A DNA stretch of 64,000 bases from Auanema rhodensis (lineage: Eukaryota > Nematoda > Chromadorea > Rhabditida > Rhabditidae): contig OZ059899.1 of the NCBI GenBank assembly GCA_964057225.1, positions 15,446,501 through 15,510,500 on the forward strand, written 5' to 3'. Below the pieces are notes generated by a model. The model saw nothing but the letters and a program-made list of their open reading frames with translations, was not told the DNA's origin and did not search any database. Below are positions 1 through 11,300 of the stretch, piece after piece; positions within the stretch are counted from its first letter, which is position 1; each line of letters starts with the position of its first letter. The translations under genes were made by a program, and so were the position numbers.

Positions 1-1138
1 TGGGGGGATAGCTAGGAAGTAGCAGGCTAGATAGTTAGATGAGCGAATGAACTGAACGTCAAAGTGTGGTCTCAATGACTAGCTCGTCTTCCTTTTGCAA
101 TTACAGTCACAACAAGGTCATACGTGACAATAATAATAACATCAAGGTAGCAACCACAGCTAACTACCACATATGGAAGATACAGCACATAGACACACGT
201 CGGCTGACAATTAGCACACGCATGTTTCTCACTCAATACAACGATGACGAAGAGGTGAAGAGGCTAACTAACTAACTAACTAACTAACTATCTTCTACCA
301 TATACTACTGCAACAACCACGACATACTATACTCATAGCATCATACACTTATGCACTTTTTTCTTTTGGATTCCAGCTGAGATATGTATGCACATCCTCA
401 AAGTTTTACAGGTCATATCATCTCATTTTGAATGAAACAACTTTATTTTTCCAATAACTTCATCTCTTCCTCTCTCTCTCCTTCTATATCTATATATATA
501 TCTCTCTTTTTTTTCTCTGTCTCTTCTTTTCTCTTAATACTTATTCATAATCTTCCACACCTACAAAGTTGTTATTTTTTGTTTTCCCTCTCATTATTCC
601 TCATTATTGCCATTCTTCTAGAGCTCTTTCTCTTCTCTCTCTCTATTATCTCTCTTTAAACCATTTTTTCCTTTCTTTCATGATTTTTACCGCAACCTGT
701 TAATTGCTCCTCTTATTCACAACAATATCATCAAGACTACCATGTGTAGGTAGATTGTTAGAATCCGCTTAATGTTTACCCAGATTTTGACCTCTTGTCC
801 CAACATCAACATGCTCATCCTTCGTTTAGTGTACATGTATATCAGATTTCTTTTGACTAAACTCCCATCATAATTAACTTTGTCGTCTTCTTCTATTACA
901 TGATTGCCTATATTGTCTTTGAACTGTATCCTAACAAACAGCTTAGCAACCTCAGTTCATAAGCAATTATCCTCGTCTTCAAGAATTTCCCTATGTACTC
1001 ATCTCATCATATAGATGTCTTTTCTCTCGTTATCTTCGTTTTCTTCAAACAACTAATTCTATTTTTACAGTGTTGTTCATCACTTTTCCTTATTCTCGCC
1101 TGTTCTAAGTTATTCTATTACTAACCGTGTCCGGAAGG
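1..1138. other. Intergenic, no gene seen
   Basis: AT-rich sequence with simple repeats. A (CTAA)n tetranucleotide run lies at about 264-290 and a CT-rich stretch at about 465-530. The short open frames here are low-complexity and hydrophobic because of the CT-rich DNA, and none has a convincing start and splice context. The 3' part is probably the promoter and 5' leader of the ZP gene that starts at 1139. Confidence 0.6.
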
Positions 1139-4100
1139 ATGTATACGGTACTTCACATTCTGCTATTGTTTATGTTATTTCCTGAAAAAGTAAAAAGCCA
1201 GTTTTTACTTAATCGAATTCCCAACATAACAGGTGAGATTATGAAGAAACTTTTCTTCTTTACATCTTTATCTTGTAATTTGTTCTTTACAGATGTAACT
1301 GCTATGTGTAGCAGCGATGGTATTACAGCTTCCATTGACTTTTCTGAAGATTTTTCTGGAAAAATCTATTCCATGGATTATGCTACTATCAATGATTGTG
1401 TCTATTTCAATAGTGTCTACTCAAGAACAGTCTTATTTTCGATTCCAGCTCATAGATGTGGAACAAAGCTCTCTAGAACATCAAGAAACGTGAGTAATCG
1501 TAGATATGAAAATATTTCCAACCTTCTGACTCTTTCACCTTCCTTCGCCTTATACTTCTTCTTTCTTGAAAAATGAAAAAAAATCTTAAAAGGTCATTTG
1601 CTCATCATGTGTAAAGTGCAGGAGATTGCTTGACTTTACGTTAAAAGGTAAATCATAACCTTAAATGGAAATGCCACTTCACTCGTCCATTATATTCTCG
1701 TTGACACAACCACATCATACAATAGTCAAATACTCAAGAAAATCTAGTTATGCATGTTCTTCCTCAAACTATCCTCTCATCGTCTAAGTCAGCACAATGT
1801 CATATACTTGCCAGAGCTAATTGGGCTTCGAGGTAATCTCCAAGGATGTGACATTTCCATTTTCATGATGACGTCTTACAATTGCCAAAGAAGGTGATGT
1901 ATTTGAATTTCATCATGAAGAGCTACAAATCGAATATCTTCTCATCGTACCCCAAACTAGCAAACTCATTAGTTTTCAGCTGTCAATTGTCTGTAGCTTA
2001 AAGCAGGTGCTACAGCTAGAAACATCTGGTAAAGTAAAAAACGAGAACAACAAGAAGAGAAGGACAATGTTATGAGGAAAGAAGAATAGAAAGAACATTT
2101 AAATTTGGTCAAGGACCACAGTTGAGACAGGAAATATAGGTTAAAGTCATAGTACTAGGTAGATATACTTGTATGTATGTCATATAACTTCATTCTTATA
2201 ATCGTAATTAACCTTATATAAGGAATAATTTATATATTTATACTTTAATTTTCAAAATAAACAACAAAAACAATTTTTTTAAGATTATTGATCAAATGGA
2301 AAATCGAGTATATGTTCAGATGGATAAGGATATGCAATCTGCTTCGGATAAACAATTTAATTTCATTTGTCAATTAGCTGATGGTAGAACGTATGAATAC
2401 ATTTGATTTTCTTAGATTATCTATGATTCTATTTCTTAAGATCAAAAACTGTACGACGACATCCAATGCGAGATTCATATGCAGTATCTCCAGATGCAAA
2501 AAGCTTAGGTGAACCTATCAAACCGGTAAACATTAGTTTGAATATGATCTAAGTTTCAAATTGATGATGTAGAAAGAAGTTCGTGTAGCATCATCATCTG
2601 ATGTAACATTCGGTAATTGGCCAATTCCTGGGTCAAAGCCATACAATCCTTCCATGAAGCCAGCTGCAGTTTTTCCTAAACTTCCAGTAGCCACAGTAGT
2701 TAACTATCCTACAACAACAGGTGTTTATAAAAATAAGTATTGTCATAACTTTTATAATTTTCAGCATCAAATCCGTCTTATACGGCCACATCTCAACAAT
2801 ATCATTCAAATGACCCAATAAAAGCAAATGTTTTAGGTAGAATTTGTCTTTCTTATTCTGATAAATAAGAACTTTTTAGATAATTATCCATTATCAGCAT
2901 CATATAATCAAATAACGTTATCAAATCCACCCATGGATCCTATTCAAGCTACTATTAGAAGAGCTCCACCCATGTCTTCAATATCACAACCTTCACAATC
3001 AGAAGCATATGCTCGTCCACCAATCAATAACTATATGACATCATCTTTTATGAAAAGTAATTCATTATAATAAAAAAAAATCAGATTTTGATTCAAATTT
3101 TCTCAGGTCCACCTATTGTTCCATTGAAAACAGCTGTTTCACATCCACAAAATGCTGAAAGTTCGTTTTCTAAAAATTTTAAATTCAAATTTAAATCAAT
3201 CAATAATTCAAATGTGTATTATTCAGATAGCTATGCTCAGCAGCCACAGAATCCTATTAACCCAGATGTTCATATGAAGCAACGAATTGGAATGGGCGCT
3301 GTGCTAGACAGCCAAAAAGCAACACCCGTGAGTTGTCTCTTTGTCCTTGTTATTTGTCCACCCATATGCGATACGGCGCGCAAATTGATATGAGGCCACA
3401 TTGAGTGCTAGTCTTCATCCTCTGGTTCCTTTGCAATTCTCCGTGAAAATCTTTCGCCTTTTACTAAAGATTTCCGTGCATAGGGACGCATATGAGTAAA
3501 TTCATTTTTTGGAATCCCCTCGAAAGAGCGGGAAATAAGATTAGAAGTTTTATATGGAAAAAACTTAGGTTCCTGCTAGAACATGGAATCAAATACCGTC
3601 GACTATGATGCCATCGGCTTATGTAACGAACACTGATGCACCTAAATACCGGGGATTTGTTGAAGAACCAAAGCGGATTGGCGTTGAATTTACAAATGAT
3701 GTTAATCAAAATACTGTCACAGTCAATGAAGAAAGGTTTGTTTTGAAATAGAAAGATCAGTTATGACCGTGTATTCCCCAGCACCCACAAAGTGCATTTG
3801 GTTTCCACACAGGAACATTTCGCTCCAAAATCTGATGTTCAGTTGGAAATTCAACAAGGAAACGGTATTTATTCATATTCTCAGAAGATTTATTACGTTT
3901 TATTCTTTGAAGGACCATTTGGTACAGCTGTTTCAAAACCTGTGAAGATTGGTGAAAACATAACTCTTGTTGTAAAAGCAATGTCTCAGATGAAAGGTAT
4001 TGTACAATCTCACCGAAAAATATTTGAAATCGTTAACCACACTTATTCAATTTTTCAGATTCTTATGATATGTTTGTTCATTCATGCTTTGCTACAGATG

Positions 4101-4695
4101 GCCCTGGAACAACAAAAATTGATTTAATTGACAGGAATGGGTACCAAAATTTCAAAAAAGGTTTCAACCCACAAACGTATTTGCAGATGCGTTATTCGAA
4201 AAGAATTTGTATCACCTCTCAATCGGGCCAGAAATGGCCAACAGATGCTCTACTACTTCCGGATTTCAGCTTTTAAATTTCCTGGGCCTGATGACGTATA
4301 TTTCTCCTGTTCAATCGAACTAACTCCGCTTCGACCTGCTCCAGTAATCTCATAGATAATGAAAAAATTTAATAAAAATTGACTGTTTCAGGACATATGT
4401 ACTGCAACTCGAAGATTGAAAAGAGATGTATCGAATGATCTTCGTTTATTTGATATCGTCAAAGTTGAATTGGCTGAAAAATATGAAAAAGATAAGCTTA
4501 TTGATGGTAATTCATTCAATTAATACGTAAAACATGCCATGTATTTCAGCAGAAAGCGATTTATATTGTGCTTCATCTGTAGTAGTAGGACTATTTTCCA
4601 TGATTGTAATCAGCCTTCTTATGGCATTTGCAATTGCTACAGCTGTAGCCATCTCAATGCATGCGAAGCTGAGATCTATCCAAAACAAGCTCTGA
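1139..4695 (+). CDS. ZP-domain (cuticlin-like) transmembrane protein
   Basis: Fourteen exons: 1139-1232, 1293-1489, 2284-2390, 2441-2525, 2573-2720, 2765-2836, 2880-3056, 3107-3327, 3569-3735, 3782-3996, 4059-4140, 4187-4343, 4392-4506, 4550-4695. They sum to 1983 nt (660 aa). Residues 1-22 look like a signal peptide. ZP-N follows, with its cysteines, the CGT element and an ENRVYVQ strand. A proline- and serine-rich linker of about 300 residues comes next, then ZP-C (the FATDG and DRNGCVI motifs), a furin-like site LKRDV and a C-terminal membrane helix with a short cytoplasmic tail. ZP proteins of this type polymerise in the cuticle or apical matrix after cleavage. The start was set at the ATG just before the hydrophobic leader. 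Bases 3161-3226 could be a further in-frame intron. The C. elegans orthologue was not determined. Confidence 0.85.
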
Positions 4696-5155
4696 TCGGA
4701 AAATCGAATAGTACAACTCTGCCACAGTTTTTATTAGAATTTGGCTATGTTTCTTAACAATGCCTATTGCCGATCTCGGTTTTTAATACTTGTATACTGG
4801 TCATTATGATGTTCTCTTTGTTCTTTATTTTTTTAATCAAAAATGTATAATTTTTGAAAATAGCTCGTAAGGATAAAATATTTTATTTCTTCCAAACTTG
4901 ACTAGAAAAAGCATTGTAAATAATTTCATAACAAAATTTCCATATATCTATGATGAATCGTATTATTTCTGAATATACGGTTGAAAACGGAAAACAGACG
5001 AGATGAGAAATAATTTCACATTACGGTAGATGAAGTGTACGCAAACGCGGGAAAATTCAATATTTTAAAAACAGTGAAATTTATAAAACAATTTGAAACT
5101 TTTGACTTCATATATTGATATTGGATTAAAAACTTCTTTTATAAATTAAATTAAT
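4696..5155. other. Intergenic spacer between the ZP gene and pri-1
   Basis: About 460 bp of AT-rich sequence holding the presumed 3' UTR of the ZP gene and the pri-1 leader. No gene or RNA was recognised. The two genes share a strand, but the gap is longer than that of a tight operon. Confidence 0.5.
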
Positions 5156-6905
5156 ATGACAGAAGCTTTTGAGACTTCTTCTTTAAATAACTTCTTACCC
5201 GATTATTACAAAAACGTATTTCCCTTTAAACCATATACAAAATGGCTCTGCTATGGTAAAAGTATGTTTGCTCTTTCATTCATAAAGTTAATTCAATATT
5301 ATTCATCTAGAAGCTAGTGAATATTTCAATAGAAGAGAATTTGCATTTATTTTGGAAGGAGATGTTCATCTTCGTTACAGAAGTTTCCCAGATGCCCTAG
5401 ACTTTGAAAAAGATCTTTGCAAAGTTGCTCCACACAAATTAGATATTGGTGCTGTATATAATTATCCAGTGAGTTTTTATTCATAGCTAATGAAAATAAG
5501 TCTTCATATATAAAAAATAAAACTTCACATTTTAGCCAAAAGATAATCGTTCAGCAGCTGATTTTAAAGCTATAGAAAGAGAGCTTGTATTCGATATTGA
5601 TCTTACTGATTATGATGTTGTTAGAACTTGCTGTTCGTAAGTGTGGAAAGTACTACCATGCTGAAAATTAAGACTTTTAGGGAAGCTAAAGTGTGTTCTA
5701 AATGCTGGAAATTTGTAGTTGCTGCTGTAATCACCCTGGATAATGCCTTGAAAAGTATAATTCTTTCATGAATTGCTCATTACTTATAACATATATTCAG
5801 ATGATTTCGGCTTCATGGCTCGTTTATGGGTTTTCTCTGGAAGACGTGGAGTGCATTGCTGGATAGGAGATAAAAAGGCACGTGCTCTTTCTCATGCTGG
5901 AAGATCTGCTGTTGCAGAATACTTGTCATTCATTGTGGTATTTTTAATATTTCTTATAATCTTATGTTTTGTTCTTCTAAGGGAGATAAATTGGGATTCA
6001 ATGTTTCATCCAAAAGTCGAACGGGTCCTAAACCACTTCATCCTGTAGTTGAAAACGCTTATAGAACTTTAATGGACAATGGGGTTATGGATGAAATGGC
6101 ATGATTATATGTCTCCTACATCAAGAATGTCATCGTTTAGGTTCTCGAACAAGAATGGTTAGAAGGGGATGTTTCGAAGATACTCGCAAAGATTACTGAT
6201 CAAGAGCTTCAAGAACGTATTACTAGAGATTTTGAAGAGTCGGTTGAAGCTGAATAATGATGGCAATATCCAAATATATACAGGTTATCAGCTAAGCAAA
6301 GATGGAAATACTTAAAACTTCAATTTGATGAAATAACGAGAGAGAATGCTGTATCAGACGGTGATAGTGTTCCTGAGGTAATTTGATTCAAGTTACGTGA
6401 ATGATGAAAATTTGAAGGCTGCTCCTCAAAGCGATAGATATTTTCTTCATTGGTTTGTTATATGGCATGCTTACCCCAGACTTGATGTTAATGTATCAAC
6501 AGGTATGGACAAGTATCATTTATTTATTAATTTCTTTGATATGCAGGAGTTAATCACTTGTTGAAATCCCCATTTTGTATTCATCCTAAGACAGGAAATG
6601 TTGCTGTTCCTCTGGATGTTTCTAAGATATCTGAGTTTGATTTGACAAAATGCCCTAGAATAGAGTATGGTTTATGTTGTTCTATTCATTATATTGAATA
6701 TATTTTAGCCTTTTGATTAAAGAGCTAGCTGATAGTTTACAAGAAGATGAAATTAAAGAAAATAGAAAAGTACTAGGTATTTTAAAACTTTTTCTTCTAT
6801 CCTTACACATATATTTAAGGATATAAACATACATCCTTGGCACCATTTGTTGAAACTTTTGAAAAGTTTGTATCTTTAACTGCTGATACTAGTAATAGCC
6901 AATAA
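5156..6905 (+). CDS. pri-1: DNA primase small (catalytic) subunit
   Basis: Makes RNA primers for DNA polymerase alpha. Twelve exons encode about 414 aa, close to the family's usual ~420. Landmarks matching PRIM1 are the catalytic acidic motif [10 protein letters not shown] (exon 3), a zinc-site cluster reading [12 protein letters not shown] across exons 3-4, the nucleotide-binding motif SGRRGVHCW (exon 5) and the C-terminal block [11 protein letters not shown]. Intron 6 (6099-6140) uses a GC donor: the frame meets TGA two codons later and no GT is available. At the next junction (exon 7 ending at 6242, exon 8 near 6284) canonical splicing leaves one extra base, although the reading frame is clear on both sides. 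This could be an assembly indel, an unusual acceptor or a real lesion. The family assignment is certain; intactness is not. Confidence 0.92.
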
Positions 6906-8352
6906 GTTATTGTATTTTTTGTACTCATAACAAGAATTCTGTGAATACGACATAAACTTTCAGAAAAAGTAGTTGATGAGTCTTTATGCATTTTAAACTT
7001 TTAACATTCAAAAAACTCACTCTTTATAGCACACCATAGAACATTTTGTGAAATTGAAACTGAGTTATGATTGGGTATCTGACAAGTTATTAGATTTTAT
7101 CACCAATATTTTTTCAAGTCTTTTTATTTCTCAAGTTCTCAATTTAAAGAGTAAGTTGTTAAACTTTCATGAAAGTTTTTTTGTAATATATGGCTAATCT
7201 GGAGGGAAATGACAATAGGAGCGTAATAGGATAGATGTTTCTTATTTCCGGCTTCATTTACAGTAAAATAATCTGTTAAATCTTTATCAGGGCCATACCT
7301 ACGATGATGTGCAAGGTTTTATCATATCACCAATCATTGCGAGAAATTCTACACAAAATAAAGTTCGTAGGTTTTTCGGTTTTCAGAAAAAATGTATATT
7401 TTTATTTTTAATGATAAGGCATTATATTTTATTTAAAGAAAAACTTGAATAGTTTGGGAGGCAGATCTGATTCAGGCGCACAGAACGGTTTGCGACGATG
7501 CCACGCACATGGCCGCCTGTAGACTATGACGCGACGATAGCAAAACGTTCAGACAGGCATATGAAGACGAGGAGTCTCACTGACTATAACAGCTGTAGAG
7601 AAGAGCGAAGGTCGGCTGGCTGGGGACGCGTGGAGGTCAGAGGGCGATCAGACAACTAGCGGAATGTGGAGATAGCAGACACCGCCACGCACCAGATGAT
7701 GCGGCGCGGTCGAGCGCAACCAATTTTTGGGCCCAAAATCTCTCAGCCAGCTGGTTTTTACAAGCCAGCCTGAACATTGCCGACGACTATATCAGCTGTA
7801 TTCCTGGCTCTTCCCTTGCGATGGCTTGCTATCTCCATTCCATTACTTGACTCTGTATAGTACTCCGTGTCTAATTCACCGTTAGCACCTTTCACCTTTT
7901 TCGGTCGACGATTAGTACGAGCTGCTTGCCGACAAGCAAGTTGGTTGGTGTGAAAGAAAGTATATGCTTTCAACGAAACTTAAACTATACTATTTCCATT
8001 TAATTTATATTTTAAATATTCACCTAAACTATTCGAGATATTCATCCTGTTTCTAAAATAATGTTTTTCTTTAGTTTTGTTTAGTTTTTTGTGTGTGCCA
8101 CAACTGATCTCACAGCTGTGCGATTGAGAGATTGATTTTGCTAATTTTCAAATGATCGCTGATTCTGACGTCTTTTAGAAAGCTTTCTTACGTTTTTTAT
8201 ACTTTCGTATCACGTTCATATTTAATCTGAACATGATTTTCAACATTTTCTTCATTCTTCTTCAAACCTTTCTCTTCATTGTTCTCGAAATTTAAATTCT
8301 GCCTGAAGGTAACCCCCGGCGGCTCGGTGGCCTTAGCTGAGAGAACGTAGAG
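6906..8352. other. Intergenic; GC-richer block upstream of hlh-11
   Basis: From 6906 to about 7440 the sequence is AT-rich with nothing recognised. From about 7450 to 7960 base composition jumps to roughly half GC, with several CG dinucleotides and a perfect 14-bp palindrome TTTTGGGCCCAAAA at 7725-7738. Four CAGCTG E-boxes lie at 7590, 7748, 7793 and 8113. A small minus-strand open frame (7758-7973) has no recognisable features. The block is most simply read as the hlh-11 promoter. Confidence 0.5.
7590..8118. promoter_or_regulatory. Cluster of four CAGCTG E-boxes upstream of hlh-11
   Basis: CAGCTG occurs at 7590-7595, 7748-7753, 7793-7798 and 8113-8118, the last inside a longer palindrome CACAGCTGTG. 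TFAP4/AP-4 proteins bind CAGCTG, so the cluster could let HLH-11 regulate its own gene. That is inference. The hexamer also occurs inside coding exons elsewhere in the window. Confidence 0.4.
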
Positions 8353-11300
8353 ATGGTTAGATCGGAAAGTCCTGATGAGGAGATAGCAACTTCCACCGTG
8401 GGCAAGTATGAGGATGTGGATGAGGACGACGCATCTCCTACTCAATCACGATGGGCGTCAGCTCAGAATGGAAATGGCTTACCACAAAGGTTAGTGAATC
8501 ATAATTTTCTTTTGTTTTTATTACAAGTTCAATATGTTTTTCACGTGTTTCATATGTCTTAAAATTTTCCTTTTTTTCAATTTTGTTTGATTTGACACCA
8601 TATTTTGACTTGAATTTGGCTGAGTTCTCTCGTGCAATTAGAGTCTTGATCTGTCGTCTTTCTCATTCTTCCGGTTCTTCATGTCTCGTATTATACGGAA
8701 ATAAGAAATTCAAAAAGAATGTTCTCAACAATTTATTGAGAGAAAAAATGTCGTCGGTCTGAGGTGACCATTTATAACAATTTTGGATACAATATTCCGG
8801 AGAAGTTTTATGAGTAGCTATTTGTAAATATAGCAAAATGAACCTAACTTTGTCTGTATCTTTCATCTCTAGACTTCCGCTTGAAGATTAGTTTAATCGT
8901 TTCGTTTTTTCGCATAATCCAGGTCTCATTAAGCATTTCATAGTCGGGAATGGTTTGTACCAGGCTGTTCCTAGGCTTTGAAAGTCTTTTTTCTGATCTA
9001 TATGGTCCGTCTGATGCATAATAGTCTTGTGATATGTATATTCTACGTACATTGCTCCTAATTTACTATATGCTTTGTATATCAGATACAACAACCATAT
9101 ATACGCTCAGCTACGCGTGACCATTACCTTATCAGGCATCAAGTGTCTCCCACGATACCATGGTATTAATACCTGTTGCTTCCTCTTTGTCTTTTTATTT
9201 GTAGAATTGAGAGGGCTAAAGGCCATATAAGCATTGATAACGAAAGAGAAAACGAATACTGATAGTTATATTGCTTAGGTTACAGGTGGCATCACCCAAC
9301 ATGTATTAACGGCAAGTTTGATAACAGCACTCCACCACGATCAGCTCTCTTTCTCTCAAACCTCTTTTAGACACAGACATACACACAGAGTAACTTTATT
9401 CAAAGAGCTTCTTCATATCAGCTATATAGTTCAGTAAAAGAGAAAGAGAAAGAGGTAGCGTGCAGAGAAACAGTTCATCGTGTTTTCAAATGTTTCCACC
9501 TCTGATTTCCAAATTATCGTTTTTTACTATGGTCCGCTTCTTTACAACTGATTTGACACATAGATTCATGACTATCTTGACTGCGATAACGATTTTTCGT
9601 CTACATGCTGCGTATTGAAACAGCTGGATCGTAGATTCTGTGACTGCGACCATATTCAGCATTTTTCGTCAGCAGCATCGTTGTCTTATCGTCCTCGTCT
9701 GTAACGCGTAAATATCGTCACTGACAGCGTAATTTTGATTTCGAAGAATGTTCAAGGGGATTCCATGTAGAAGTAGTAGCGAAAACGACTGCACTTTTGA
9801 TAGTTTCAAGGCCAATCATATGTACGAAAACCGTTTCTTCCACTGAAACATCGTGTTGATTAGGGTTTGAGCTGATGTTCAGGGTGACAGAGTATGTGCC
9901 GAACATGGGAAGCTTGGTTGTATTCGGATTTGAACTGTGGCCTTCACCGAACTTCACCATTTTGAAACAGATATCGGTTGCTTATTCATTGTCTCTGATC
10001 TATGCCTACTCTTCCTCCCTCTGTTTTTTCATTTTTTGATGTGACACGTTAAGCTCCACCCGTCTCTCAGTTCTCTCGATCAGGTAATGCGTGATAATCT
10101 GCTGAACCTGTTCTTGATTTAGAACAATAATGGTCCCTTCTGAATCTAGAAACTTCGATTTATGACAGTTAAAAACTTGTGTCTAGATGGCATTTCGCTG
10201 ATGTCATAGTCGTAGACCCACGAATCTCAGTGATCGTAGTCGATGTCAAATTTGTCATCTGCTCGTTGGATTCTCATATGCGGTTTGTCGAGGTCCCAAA
10301 GGAAATGGAATGAATCGTGATTCTTGTGGTCCTCAGCAGAATGAACTTTGAGAGGAATGAGATTCACTTCTTCTGAGGAGAAATTGGAAAGTTTCTTGCC
10401 CATAAATTGTGAGGAAAAGCAGAGTGTGTGGGGAAGAAAATTTTTTACTTATTTTCTTGTGAAGCTGGAGTCCTGGGCAATCGGACTGTATAGATCGTTA
10501 TCAGCTGTTTATCAGTTCATGGGTTCATTTGTCGGTTGTCGATTAAACCAGAGTTTCTTTTCTCGAAATTTGCTTTTGTTCGTTATTCACTTCTTATGAT
10601 ACCTGATACTAGGGGGGGAGGGGGCTATCATCATCAACGTAGAAGTGTTTCAATAAACGTGGAATTCTCGTACTCATCGTTGAATTTTGAGAGAAACACG
10701 AGGTGACCTAATCGAATACATCTGTCATCAGAATCTGTAGATTATTCTGAACTTTGAATTCTACTATTAAATTCTCTTCAGAAGAAAAATGTTCTCTAAG
10801 CTGTCTATAACAATCAACACTTTATTAAGACTACTTGTTATTCAATTGAAAATGTTCGTTCATCTTGAAAGTACCACATCAGATGTTCCTTCGATTTTTG
10901 GTCATTAGGGCTGTTAGGAGTTGCCAGCTCTTACGAACTTTTTATCATTGTTTGCAAGGGTATACGCGCTTTTTGCTGCAGAATCATATGGTGCTTACTA
11001 AGTTGGTTCATTTTCTTGGTTACGTTTAACTTGGAATAGTAATTAAGTTTTGGCTTGTCTGCAGCTAGAAGAAAAGGCTGGATAATTAGAATATATCAAA
11101 GGGAAATGAAACTGCTGACAAGCCACAAGCCTACGACTGTCATGTCTTTTGTCACCAAATGTTGTTATCAAGAAAAAAAAGAATATGATGAAGTAAAGAA
11201 GAAGAGAGATAAAGAACAGATAGGGTACTTAACCGGAGTACACCATCGAGTTGTTAGTAGTATCAGCATGTTCATCAGAATGCGAGGTGGATCACCTTGC

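Noticed and set aside
3792-4127. Overlapping single-exon frames inside the ZP gene
   Set aside because: They are parts of exons 10-11 read through introns; the spliced model explains them.
7758-7973. A 71-codon minus-strand frame in the GC-rich block
   Set aside because: No recognisable domain, no splice partners, and GC-rich DNA raises the chance of random open frames.
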